A stretch of DNA of 64,000 bases from NCBI RefSeq assembly GCF_000819685.1, contig NZ_CDBR01000105.1, positions 1 to 64,000 of the forward strand, written 5' to 3'. The position numbers and the translations under genes were made by a program. This document shows positions 1-7,850 of the stretch, in pieces; within the stretch, counting starts at the first letter, position 1; each line of letters opens with the position of its first letter. Origin of the DNA: Aeromonas allosaccharophila. GTDB taxonomy: Bacteria; Pseudomonadota; Gammaproteobacteria; Enterobacterales; Aeromonadaceae. The notes under the pieces were generated by a model. The model saw only the letters and a list, made by a program, of their open reading frames with translations, searched no databases and was not told the origin of the DNA.

Positions 1-44
1 CTTAACTGACTGGCATTAGGGTCAGGTGGCCCCATTTTGCCGAG

Positions 45-929
45 TTAACTGGCTGGGGAAGCCTGCGCGCTGTTGCGTGGGCCCAGCATACCGAGCAGGG
101 CGCCCCCCATGATCAGGGCGCCGGCCAGCAGATGGCGCGTGGTCAGCGCTTCTCCATTGAGCAACACCAGCAGCAAGGTGCTCAGCAGCGGTGTCAGGTA
201 GGCCAGCGCCCCAATCCGCCGTGGGTCCCCATCCCGCAGCGCCAGATACCAGGTGACAAAGGCGGCCCCCATCGGGCCCAGCGCCAGCCCGATGATCAGC
301 CACCAGTCACTGGTGGGTATCTGCGCGAGCGGCAGAGGCCCTTCGAGCAGACGAGCGAGCAGCAGCGCCAACAAACCTGCGGGCAGGCAGGCTGCTGCAG
401 TGACCACGGCGGGTGCTGGTGGCAGACGGCGTGACAGCACCGAATAGGCTCCCCAGACGACAGCCGCGCCCAGTGCCAGCAGGTATCCCGGCAGATAGGC
501 CTGCTGCAGTTGCAGCTCGCCGTTGACCATCACCAGCATGGATCCCGCCAGACCAAAGGCGCCAGCTAGCAGGTGACGGGCATGGAGTGGATGGCCGGGC
601 AGTAACAGCGGGGTGAACAGAATGATGCAAAGCGGCCAGAGGTAGTTGATGAGGTTTGCCTCCAGCACCGGGGCATGGCGAAAGCTCATAAAGAGCAGCA
701 GATGGTAGAGCAGCAAGGCCGTAACCGTCACCAGCCAGGTAATGGGGCGAGCACGCCACTGGCGCCAGAACGGCAAGGCCCCGACCCCGCAGAAAAACAG
801 CACCAGCCCAACCAGCACCAGCGGTGACACGCTGGAGACCCGTGACGTCAGCGCCGCCAACGAGGCCCACAAAACAATGGTCAGCAGTGCAAAACCGGTG
901 GATCTATCCCACCAGGAACAACCGGACAT
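45..929 (-). CDS. EamA/DMT-family inner-membrane exporter, YddG-like
   Basis: About 294 residues, almost entirely hydrophobic, with roughly ten predicted membrane helices in two EamA-type halves, the usual size for this family. The N-terminus (MSGCSWWDRSTGFALLTIVL) and the motif ANLINYLWPLCIILF resemble YddG-type aromatic amino acid or metabolite exporters; that substrate is inference. I chose the ATG at 929 because AAGGAG lies about 6 bases upstream; the reading frame runs further 5' but without a ribosome site. It is divergent from the TetR gene at 1244, so the shared 314-bp gap could hold promoters for both, and the palindrome at 1213-1238 may touch both. Family certain, substrate unknown. 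Confidence 0.85.
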   Translation of the reverse strand: MSGCSWWDRSTGFALLTIVLWASLAALTSRVSSVSPLVLVGLVLFFCGVGALPFWRQWRARPITWLVTVTALLLYHLLLFMSFRHAPVLEANLINYLWPLCIILFTPLLLPGHPLHARHLLAGAFGLAGSMLVMVNGELQLQQAYLPGYLLALGAAVVWGAYSVLSRRLPPAPAVVTAAACLPAGLLALLLARLLEGPLPLAQIPTSDWWLIIGLALGPMGAAFVTWYLALRDGDPRRIGALAYLTPLLSTLLLVLLNGEALTTRHLLAGALIMGGALLGMLGPRNSAQASPAS

Positions 930-1212
930 CCAACACTCCTTTGCAAGATGAAGCTGATGGCTTGGGCGCTGGGCCCGGCCAAAGAGAGTCAGTCTATCAG
1001 AGAGCGTGCATGCTCTGAATGCAGAAAGGAGAGGGTCATCACGGCTGGTTGGGCGGTTGGCTGGATCTACCGTTGCCGATCTCTTGGCCGTTCCTAAATG
1101 AACAAGCTCACAACCTGATTCCATAATGATTTAAATGAGTAACTGTGACCCACTACACAATAATGGTATCCCGCATCGGCACAACTCGCACCAGTTGATA
1201 GCGATCAAAAAC

Positions 1213-1238
1213 AATCATACCGTCTGGCCGGTATGATT
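1213..1238. promoter_or_regulatory. Palindrome, probable TetR operator
   Basis: AATCATACCG and CGGTATGATT form a perfect 10-bp inverted repeat around a 6-base centre. It ends 5 bases before the TetR start codon at 1244, where an autorepressor would bind. The rest of the gap (930-1243) holds no gene I can support. Confidence 0.7.
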
Positions 1239-1243
1239 CTGTA

Positions 1244-1816
1244 ATGAACATGGAAACAGCACACCGTAAAAAGGATCCTGTCCGTTTGCAGGAACAACTG
1301 CTGGAGTCAGCAGCCACAATCGCTGCTCGAGACGGCATCGCAGCTCTGTCTTTGAATGCCGTAGCCACGGAAGCCGGTGTAAGCAAAGGTGGATTACTAC
1401 ACCATTTCCCTAATAAGCAATCACTGATCTTTGCTCTCTTTGCTCGTCTACTGGCAATTATGGAAGAGGCTATCTCAGCACTGATGGCTGCTGACAAGAC
1501 TGAATATGGCCGTTTTACTCGTGCTTACCTGCACTATCTTTCTGCCCCTGAATTAACGGACACCCAGGAGAGTCGCCAGTTAATGGTACTTTCATTGGCC
1601 ATGCCGGATGAACCAGTGTTGCGAAAATGTTGGCGTGACTGGATGCAGGCACATCTAGAGCAAGGAGATGAGTTGGACAATAGCCATACTGGTACGCTGG
1701 TACGTTATGCCGCGGACGGTATTTGGCTATCGGAGTTAACTGAAGGGCGCACAATGATTGCAGAGCACCGTCAGGCGCTGGTTGAAACTTTGCATAATAT
1801 GACGCTCCCCACATAA
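1244..1816 (+). CDS. TetR/AcrR-family transcriptional regulator
   Basis: 190 residues. Residues about 12-60 form the TetR helix-turn-helix (LLESAATIAARDGIAALSLN then VATEAGVSKGGLLHHFPNKQ), and the remainder is an all-helical ligand and dimer domain. The VSKGGLLHHFPNKQSLI signature is common in TetR proteins that control small efflux systems. No clear ribosome site precedes the start; ATG at 1250 is an alternative. The palindrome at 1213-1238 immediately upstream suggests autoregulation. Neighbours are the divergent DMT exporter and, 2 kb downstream, the choline microcompartment operon ending in two SMR transporters; it could regulate any of them. Confidence 0.88.
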   Translation: MNMETAHRKKDPVRLQEQLLESAATIAARDGIAALSLNAVATEAGVSKGGLLHHFPNKQSLIFALFARLLAIMEEAISALMAADKTEYGRFTRAYLHYLSAPELTDTQESRQLMVLSLAMPDEPVLRKCWRDWMQAHLEQGDELDNSHTGTLVRYAADGIWLSELTEGRTMIAEHRQALVETLHNMTLPT

Positions 1817-1837
1817 AGCACATGGATTGAGGCCGAG

Positions 1838-2647
1838 ATGCGCTACTTCATCAATGCCCGCTTCATTTATGATGCGACAGATGGTTCCTTGACTCAGCGG
1901 AAAAGTGTTGAGCCGGACAGTCAATTATCCATTACCGCCAATGCGCTTTTTTATTTTTTCTTGCGAAATACAGGGATCGTGAGCCGAGACGAGGTGCTTA
2001 AAAAAGTCTGGGATGATAACGGATTAACTTCATCGAACAGCAATCTCAACCAATACCTGAGCATATTGCGCAAGGCTTTTCGCCACTACGATATCGACAA
2101 TATCATCATCACGGTGTCGCGCGGTTATTTGCAGCTGAATCCGGACGTCATCATTGAGCCTATTGATAATGTTCCCGCATCGCCCATTGAAATAGCTCCC
2201 CCACCATCCACGGTGGCAACCTACGAACCGCTTCTTGAGCCTGCAGAGTGGCAACTTCCCCTCACTCCACACTCACGAGGAATATGCTGGTATATCGCTG
2301 GTGGCTGCATGCTCGTTTTTGCCCTACTACTGGTGGCATTCGGTCTGTTGAATGACCGTGAGCCCCGCCCCCTTACAATGACACAGATCCCCAATAACCA
2401 GTGCGAATTGCTGGCCAGCGACGAGATGCTGCGATCGGTCAGCGCCACTGCCTACGGTGAGCATTTCGACCAGGTGCGGCAGCGTTTGAACATCAGCTGT
2501 AAACCTGGCGAACGTTTTCTGTTCTTCTACGGAGATAGACTGGAGACCAACGGCTTGGGCAGGGTATTTCTTGCCCATTGCGCCATGCACGAAGACAACT
2601 CGTTCAGCTATTGCGATAACTATTTCTACTACTCCTGGAAGCCGTGA
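1838..2647 (+). CDS. ToxR/CadC-like membrane-anchored winged-helix regulator
   Basis: 269 residues. Residues about 1-105 form an OmpR-type winged helix (SRDEVLKKVWDDNGL, then NSNLNQYLSILRKAF, then ITVSRGYLQL). A Pro-rich linker follows, then a single membrane helix at about 148-170 (ICWYIAGGCMLVFALLLVAF) and a periplasmic domain of about 95 residues with several cysteines (CELLAS, SCKPGE, HCAMHED, YCDNY) that could form disulfides. This is the ToxR/TcpP/MarT layout: DNA binding inside, sensing outside. It starts 22 bp after the TetR gene and overlaps the next gene at TGATG, the usual pairing with a small membrane partner. Target genes are unknown; the microcompartment operon is a candidate. 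Confidence 0.87.
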   Translation: MRYFINARFIYDATDGSLTQRKSVEPDSQLSITANALFYFFLRNTGIVSRDEVLKKVWDDNGLTSSNSNLNQYLSILRKAFRHYDIDNIIITVSRGYLQLNPDVIIEPIDNVPASPIEIAPPPSTVATYEPLLEPAEWQLPLTPHSRGICWYIAGGCMLVFALLLVAFGLLNDREPRPLTMTQIPNNQCELLASDEMLRSVSATAYGEHFDQVRQRLNISCKPGERFLFFYGDRLETNGLGRVFLAHCAMHEDNSFSYCDNYFYYSWKP

Positions 2648-3162
2648 TGAGACTTGCGCCGCGTCCCTTCTTTCTTTTGTCCTGCTCCGTGTTCCTCGCT
2701 GCGGCAGTCTATGCCTGTTATCAGCTGCCCACCGAAAATGATGGCGTCATGAGCTGCGCCACCAAAGGCATCATGCGTTTTGAAGACATGAACAAAGAGA
2801 ACGTCAACGGCAATATTCACTTCAATTTCGGCCGTCAGGGGAAGGGCTCCATGGTGGTTGAAGGCTATACCGACTCGGCCGCAGGCTGGCTCTACCTCCA
2901 GCGCTATGTCACGTTCACCTACAGCAGCAGCCGCGTCTCTACCAACGAGCGTCAGTACCGCATCAACAAATGGGAAGCGAGTGCCTCCTCCATCGACCAG
3001 TCACCGGATGTGGTCTTCGACTACTTCATGCGCGAGATGTCCGACAGTCACGATGGGTTGTTTCTGAGTGCACAGCGGCTCAATCAGCAGGCCATACTGC
3101 TGAGCTCCATCAACTCGCCGCTCTGGATCTGCACCCTCAAATCCGGCAGCAAAGTGAACTAG
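2647..3162 (+). CDS. FidL-like membrane protein, partner of the ToxR-like regulator
   Basis: About 171 residues: a short cytoplasmic N-terminus, one hydrophobic segment (FFLLSCSVFLAAAVYACYQL) and a periplasmic domain of about 145 residues. The size, the order after a ToxR-like regulator and the pattern GYTDSAAGWLYLQRYVTFTY resemble the FidL family, known from the Salmonella marT-fidL pair. Start at ATG 2647, overlapping the upstream stop (TGATG); GTG at 2644 would add one residue. By analogy with ToxS/TcpH it probably modulates or protects the regulator's periplasmic domain. The family call rests on context plus weak sequence pattern. Confidence 0.65.
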   Translation: MRLAPRPFFLLSCSVFLAAAVYACYQLPTENDGVMSCATKGIMRFEDMNKENVNGNIHFNFGRQGKGSMVVEGYTDSAAGWLYLQRYVTFTYSSSRVSTNERQYRINKWEASASSIDQSPDVVFDYFMREMSDSHDGLFLSAQRLNQQAILLSSINSPLWICTLKSGSKVN

Positions 3163-3865
3163 TCCCGTCAATACGGCGGATGCTCCGACCCAAGCGTCGA
3201 TGACGCCAGCACCTATAGCCCCGCTCCGACAATTTGGCGCGCTCAAATACCCTTGATGGCTCTACCCTTATGCGGCGTGCTAGCCCTTTTTCCTTAAAGG
3301 CAGCCCCGTGGTGATTGCTGCCCGGCTCTTTCTTCCTTTACCCCCATACCGACAGGCGCTTCTTGCGTATCGCGCAACAGGGTTGGATCCTGCCGCTGTT
3401 CCAACCAGCCCCATATGCTCTCGCGCCCCGCTCTCAATTCCTACCTCCCTTTTCTGGCCCGCAGTCACCGCCTTATCACTCCTTCCTACCACATCCCACT
3501 CATTTTCCACATTTAGCGTCACTGGCAAAACATGAGCTCTGCCACAGTTGGCGACCGGCCAAATTACCTCTTGGTCTCCATTTATTAACAATCCATTAGC
3601 ATATGCCGACGATATTTTCCTGAGCCTGAATCAGGCCTTATGCAAGGTGAAAACCTCCTCACGACTGCAGCATGAATACATAAATACTGCGTATAAAAAT
3701 CATAAATTTAGAATAAAAAACTAAATTCTGAAATTTTTTAGATTCAAATTCCATGAGTGCCGCCAATGCCTATAGTGGCAATTGAACGCCGCAACCGTGG
3801 CTCAATGTCGTGATACGGACGGTGTTCCTTAACCACACAACACAACCTGTTCTGAGGAGATCACC
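3163..3865 (+). promoter_or_regulatory. Long leader/promoter region of the microcompartment operon
   Basis: No gene can be supported in these 703 bases. The segment 3400-3590 is pyrimidine-rich and 3660-3760 is strongly AT-rich. TATAGT at 3771-3776 is a plausible -10 element with only a weak -35 upstream, and it lies inside the dyad GCCAATGCCTATAGTGGC. A second imperfect dyad (TTTAGAAT / ATTCTGAAA) sits near 3707-3733. The ribosome site GAGGAG precedes the first shell gene. These are the likely control sites of the cut operon, but no specific regulator site is recognised. Confidence 0.45.
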
Positions 3866-4144
3866 ATGGGTGATGCATTGGGGCTTATCGAAACTAAAGG
3901 TCTGGTGGCCTGCATTGAAGCTGCGGATGCCATGTGCAAATCCGCCAACGTGGAGCTGATCAGCTATGAAAACATTGGCTCCGGCCTGGTCACTGTCATG
4001 GTGAAGGGGGATGTCGGCGCAGTGAAGGCGGCGGTGGATTCTGGCGTGGAGTCGGCACAGCGCATCGGTGAAGTAGTGACCTCGCTGGTTATCGCTCGTC
4101 CACACAATGACATCAACAAAATCGTCATTAAACACAAGGCTTAA
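3866..4144 (+). CDS. cmcA: BMC-H microcompartment shell protein (CmcA-like)
   Basis: 92 residues, one BMC (Pfam00936) domain: [20 protein letters not shown] at the N-terminus and the shell signature [20 protein letters not shown] in the middle, then [12 protein letters not shown]. It forms hexamers tiling the facets of the choline microcompartment. ATG at 3866 has GAGGAG 7 bases upstream. First gene of the operon, 16 bp before a near-copy. Symbol by position relative to the Klebsiella GRM2 locus; the three tandem copies cannot be told apart functionally from sequence alone. Confidence 0.93.
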   Translation: MGDALGLIETKGLVACIEAADAMCKSANVELISYENIGSGLVTVMVKGDVGAVKAAVDSGVESAQRIGEVVTSLVIARPHNDINKIVIKHKA

Positions 4145-4160
4145 GGCTGGGAGAGTTCAA

Positions 4161-4445
4161 ATGGGTGATGCATTGGGTTTGATTGAAACAAAGGGCTTGG
4201 TGGCCTGTATTGAAGCGGCTGATGCCATGTGCAAAGCCGCCAACGTCGAACTGATCGGTTATGAGAACGTCGGCTCGGGCCTGGTCACCGCCATGGTGAA
4301 AGGTGATGTCGGAGCTGTGAAAGCTGCGGTGGATTCCGGTGTGGAGTCTGCTCAGCGCATTGGTGAAGTCGTGACCTCGCTGGTCATTGCTCGTCCACAC
4401 AACGACATCAGCAAGATTGTCGCTCACTACAAAATTGCCGAGTAA
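4161..4445 (+). CDS. cmcB: BMC-H microcompartment shell protein (CmcB-like)
   Basis: 94 residues, single BMC domain, nearly identical to its upstream neighbour ([20 protein letters not shown] shared) with a slightly longer tail ([10 protein letters not shown]). ATG at 4161 follows GGGAGAG; an upstream in-frame ATG at 4107 lies inside the preceding gene and lacks a ribosome site. Tandem copies of facet hexamers let a cell mix shell tiles with slightly different pores. DNA identity with the third copy is also high, so recent duplication or gene conversion is likely. Confidence 0.93.
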   Translation: MGDALGLIETKGLVACIEAADAMCKAANVELIGYENVGSGLVTAMVKGDVGAVKAAVDSGVESAQRIGEVVTSLVIARPHNDISKIVAHYKIAE

Positions 4446-4456
4446 CGGGAGATAGC

Positions 4457-4738
4457 ATGATGAAAGAAGCACTGGGTCTCATTGAGACCAAAGGTCTGGT
4501 GGCCTGTATTGAAGCGGCTGATGCCATGTGCAAAGCCGCCAACGTTGAACTGATTGGTTATGAGAACGTCGGTTCTGGTCTGGTCACTGCGATGGTGAAA
4601 GGTGACGTCGGGGCAGTCAATGCGGCAGTTGAGTCCGGTGTGGAGGCTGCAAAGCGCATTGGCGAAGTTGTTACCTCTCGCGTCATCGCTCGTCCGCACA
4701 ACGACATCGAAAAAATCGCGGCACAGCACAAAGCATGA
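4457..4738 (+). CDS. cmcC: BMC-H microcompartment shell protein (CmcC-like)
   Basis: 93 residues, single BMC domain, third of three tandem copies. It begins [16 protein letters not shown] at 4457 or 4460 both fit the GGGAG site at 4447-4451. Differences from the other two sit mostly at the end ([36 protein letters not shown]). The pore-region motif of BMC-H hexamers ([10 protein letters not shown]) is unchanged, so pore chemistry is probably the same as in the second copy. Confidence 0.93.
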   Translation: MMKEALGLIETKGLVACIEAADAMCKAANVELIGYENVGSGLVTAMVKGDVGAVNAAVESGVEAAKRIGEVVTSRVIARPHNDIEKIAAQHKA

Positions 4739-4791
4739 CCTGACAGGGCACGCCCCGTTCGCACTTTATACGTCTGATGAAGGATAGTTTC

Positions 4792-6375
4792 ATGATTGAA
4801 CTCGATACCGATTTGCTCTCCCGCCAGAACGCGAGAGAACTGGTGCGCAATGCCAAAAAGGCGCAGGTGATTATGGCCACCTTTTCGCAGCAGAAAATCG
4901 ACGCCATCGTGAAGAACGTGGCCGAAGAAGCTGCGCGTCACGCCGAAGTTCTGGCAAAGATGGCTGCAGAAGAGACCGGTTTTGGCAACTGGCAAGATAA
5001 GGTTCTGAAGAACCGTTTTGCTTCGCTGCGCGTTTACGATGCCATCAAAGATACGAAGACCGTCGGTATCATTCATGACGATCAGGAGAAGAAAGTGATG
5101 GACGTGGGTGTGCCACTCGGCGTGATCTGCGCACTGGTGCCATCGACTAACCCGACGTCTACGGTGATTTACAAAACACTGATCGCGTTGAAAGCAGGCA
5201 ACGCCATCATCTTCTCACCGCATCCTGGTGCTCGTCAGTGTAGTTGGAAGGCGATTGAAATCGTTAAACGTGCAGCGGAAGCCGCTGGAGCCCCGGTGGG
5301 GATTGTTGACGGGATCACTGAGCTGACTCTGGAGGCTACGTCCGAGCTGATGCACAGCAAAGATGTATCACTGATCCTGGCAACCGGCGGTGAAGGTATG
5401 GTACGTGCGGCCTATGCTTCTGGCACTCCGACTATCAGCGGCGGTCCGGGGAACGGTCCAGCCTTCATCGAGCGCAGCGCCGACATTCATCAGGCGGTGA
5501 AAGACATCATCACCAGTAAAACCTTCGACAATGGTGTGATCTGTGCATCCGAACAGTCGATCATCGTCGAACGCTGTATTTATAACGACGTTCATCGTGA
5601 GCTGGACGCTCAGGGCGCCTACTTCATGAACGAAAACGAGGCTGCCAAAATGGCCGCCCTGCTGCTGCGGCCAAACGGCACCATCAACCCTAAAGTTGTG
5701 GGCAAAACGGCGATCTATCTCAGCCAACTGGCAGGTTTTAGCGTTCCCTCCAGCACCCGCGTGCTGGTCGCCGAGCAGACCACCGTCTCCCATAAAAACC
5801 CCTATTCCCGTGAAAAACTGTGCCCAGTACTCGGCCTGTACGTAGAAGAGGACTGGCGTGCAGCCTGTCATCGCGTGGTCGAGCTGCTGACCAACGAAGG
5901 CCTAGGGCACACCCTGGTGATCCATACCCGCAACCAGGATGTGATCCGTCAGTTTAGCCTTGAAAAACCGGTTAACCGCATTCTGATCAACACCCCCGCC
6001 GCCCTCGGTGGTATCGGTGCAACCACCAATATTACACCGGCGCTGACGCTTGGTTGTGGTGCCATTGGTGGTGGCTCCAGCTCCGACAACGTCGGGCCAA
6101 TGAATCTGCTTAACATCCGCAAGGTGGGTTATGGCGTGCGCTCTATTGATGAACTATGCGCACCGGATCACAAGGTTGATCCGCAGCCGGTTTCCAATCC
6201 GACAGCGGGCCAGCGCTGCAGCATCCTTGATGACGCCCGTTTCACTGCTCCTGTACAGGCAAATACGGCTGCCGATGACCGCTTTGCCTGCGTTGCAGCA
6301 GGCGTTGAAGGGGATATCAGTGAGCAGAACGTGGAGCGCGTCATCCGTCAGGTGCTTGAGCGCCTTGGCAAGTGA
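4792..6375 (+). CDS. cutF: CoA-acylating aldehyde dehydrogenase of the choline microcompartment
   Basis: 527 residues, ALDH superfamily, EutE/PduP type: converts acetaldehyde, NAD+ and CoA to acetyl-CoA in the lumen. The catalytic cysteine is at about residue 251 in FDNGVICASEQS, and the nucleotide-binding region includes ALVPSTNPTSTVIYK. After a linker (about 460-510) the last 18 residues (ISEQNVERVIRQVLERLG) form an amphipathic helix typical of encapsulation peptides; here it is C-terminal. I chose ATG 4792 because AAGGA at 4780-4784 lies 7 bases upstream; ATG 4777 has no such site. It lies 53 bp after the third shell gene. Type II cut loci in Klebsiella have the same order. Confidence 0.92.
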   Translation: MIELDTDLLSRQNARELVRNAKKAQVIMATFSQQKIDAIVKNVAEEAARHAEVLAKMAAEETGFGNWQDKVLKNRFASLRVYDAIKDTKTVGIIHDDQEKKVMDVGVPLGVICALVPSTNPTSTVIYKTLIALKAGNAIIFSPHPGARQCSWKAIEIVKRAAEAAGAPVGIVDGITELTLEATSELMHSKDVSLILATGGEGMVRAAYASGTPTISGGPGNGPAFIERSADIHQAVKDIITSKTFDNGVICASEQSIIVERCIYNDVHRELDAQGAYFMNENEAAKMAALLLRPNGTINPKVVGKTAIYLSQLAGFSVPSSTRVLVAEQTTVSHKNPYSREKLCPVLGLYVEEDWRAACHRVVELLTNEGLGHTLVIHTRNQDVIRQFSLEKPVNRILINTPAALGGIGATTNITPALTLGCGAIGGGSSSDNVGPMNLLNIRKVGYGVRSIDELCAPDHKVDPQPVSNPTAGQRCSILDDARFTAPVQANTAADDRFACVAAGVEGDISEQNVERVIRQVLERLGK

Positions 6376-6401
6376 CGCATTGAGATAAGGCGATAAAAAC
6401 A

Positions 6402-6659
6402 ATGATTCTCGCAAAGGTAACAGGACATGTCGTTGCCACGCAGAAATGCGATGAGCTGCGCGGTAGCAACCTGCTGTTGATAACCCAGCTGGACGACGAG
6501 CAAAAGCCGATGAAGGACCATTCCTGGGTTGCGATTGATAGCGTAGGTGCAGGCATGCACGACATCGTACTGGCCGAGGAGTATCTCGCACTCAACAGAG
6601 ACCGCTACAAAGCAATGTCAGTGGTTGCCATCGTCGAGAACGTGTTTCGGGATGCTTAA
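6402..6659 (+). CDS. cmcD: EutN/CcmL-family pentameric vertex protein
   Basis: 85 residues. MILAKVTGHVVATQKCDELRG followed by LLLITQLD and WVAIDSVGAGMHDIVLAEEY is the EutN/CcmL beta-barrel fold, whose pentamers close the twelve vertices of the shell. Length is standard. The usual GAGxGD motif appears as VGAGMHD. The ribosome site is weak (AAGG). It lies between the aldehyde and alcohol dehydrogenase genes, as in other GRM2 loci. Confidence 0.92.
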   Translation: MILAKVTGHVVATQKCDELRGSNLLLITQLDDEQKPMKDHSWVAIDSVGAGMHDIVLAEEYLALNRDRYKAMSVVAIVENVFRDA

Positions 6660-6674
6660 GGAGTGGATAACCCA

Positions 6675-7829
6675 ATGAGTGAATTTTTGCTGAAACCCCG
6701 GATCCGCTTTGGTCAGGATGCGCTCGCTGTGCTGACAGAGTTGCCCGCCAGCAACGTACTGCTGGTCACTGACAAGATGATGGTGAAGTTTGGCCTTGCT
6801 GACCGGGTGACGCAGATCCTGCGCCAACGCGGCCTTGCCTTCCAGACTTGGGATGATGTAGTCGCCGATCCGGATATCGCTACCGTGGTACGCGGTATGA
6901 AGCTCATGGACAGCAGCTATCCGGACTTGGTGATCGCGCTGGGCGGCGGTTCGGTGATTGATGCGGCCAAAGCGGTTATTTTCGCCCTGGCGCAAACTCG
7001 TCCGGACCTGAGTCGCGAGCGTCCCTGTTTCGTAGCAATCCCGACTACCAGCGGAACCGGGTCCGAAGTCACCAGTTTCTCCGTGGTTAAAGCCCACGCC
7101 GAGAAGCTGGTGTTGGTAGACCCATCGCTGCTGCCGGATATCGCCATTCTCGATCCTTCGCTGGTGGCATCGGTGCCGCCTGCCATCACAGCAGACACCG
7201 GGATGGACGTGTTGTGCCATGCGCTTGAGGCTTATGTTTCTCGTGCGGCCAGCGACTTTTCCGATGCGTTGGCCGAGAAGGTCGTGCAGCAGGTGTTTCG
7301 CTACCTGCCCACCTGCTGGCGAAACGGTCACGATTTGCTAGCACGGGAAAAGATGCACAACGCCTCATGCATGGCGGGCATGGCATTTACCAACGCATCA
7401 CTCGGTATTACCCACAGTCTGGCCCACGCCCTAGGCGGTGTGTTCCGCGTACCACACGGCCGCGCCAACGCACTCCTCATGGCGCAGGTAGTGGCATGGA
7501 ACGCTGATTATCAGGGGCAGTGCGATACCCAGGCTGCTCATAAATATGCCCGTCTGGCTCACCTGCTGGACTTGCCCGCCCACACTCCGCGCGAAGGCGT
7601 TACCAGCCTGCTGGTAGCCATTCAAGCACTGAAAGATGAAATGAACATGCCGACCGGGATTGGTGACACCGATGTCGTCGCGGTCGACTTTGACCTGCGT
7701 CTGGCAGAGATGGTCAACCAAGCGCTGCGCGACAACTGTAGCGCGACCAACCCACGCACACCGGATGCACAGGCATTAACCGAACTCTATCGCCACGCAT
7801 GGAGCGGCAGCGCTGCTCTGGATTGCTAA
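6675..7829 (+). CDS. cutO: Iron-containing alcohol dehydrogenase of the choline microcompartment
   Basis: 384 residues, Fe-ADH (group III) family. NAD-binding GGGSVIDAAKA near residue 95, then TSGTGSEVTSF. Metal ligands fall in DTGMDVLCHALEAY and in GITHSLAHALGG...VPHGRANALL, which match the family's Asp and His positions. It reduces acetaldehyde to ethanol, regenerating NAD+ inside the shell for the aldehyde dehydrogenase. ATG 6675 is preceded by AAGGAG at 6658-6663 (11-base spacing); GTG 6663 is a less likely start. Confidence 0.92.
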   Translation: MSEFLLKPRIRFGQDALAVLTELPASNVLLVTDKMMVKFGLADRVTQILRQRGLAFQTWDDVVADPDIATVVRGMKLMDSSYPDLVIALGGGSVIDAAKAVIFALAQTRPDLSRERPCFVAIPTTSGTGSEVTSFSVVKAHAEKLVLVDPSLLPDIAILDPSLVASVPPAITADTGMDVLCHALEAYVSRAASDFSDALAEKVVQQVFRYLPTCWRNGHDLLAREKMHNASCMAGMAFTNASLGITHSLAHALGGVFRVPHGRANALLMAQVVAWNADYQGQCDTQAAHKYARLAHLLDLPAHTPREGVTSLLVAIQALKDEMNMPTGIGDTDVVAVDFDLRLAEMVNQALRDNCSATNPRTPDAQALTELYRHAWSGSAALDC

Positions 7830-7850
7830 GAACAAGAACTGGAGAACCTC

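Noticed and set aside
3299..3322. GGCAGC/GCTGCC hairpin as a terminator of the FidL-like gene
   Set aside because: The stem is only 6 bp with a 12-base loop and no uninterrupted T-run follows.
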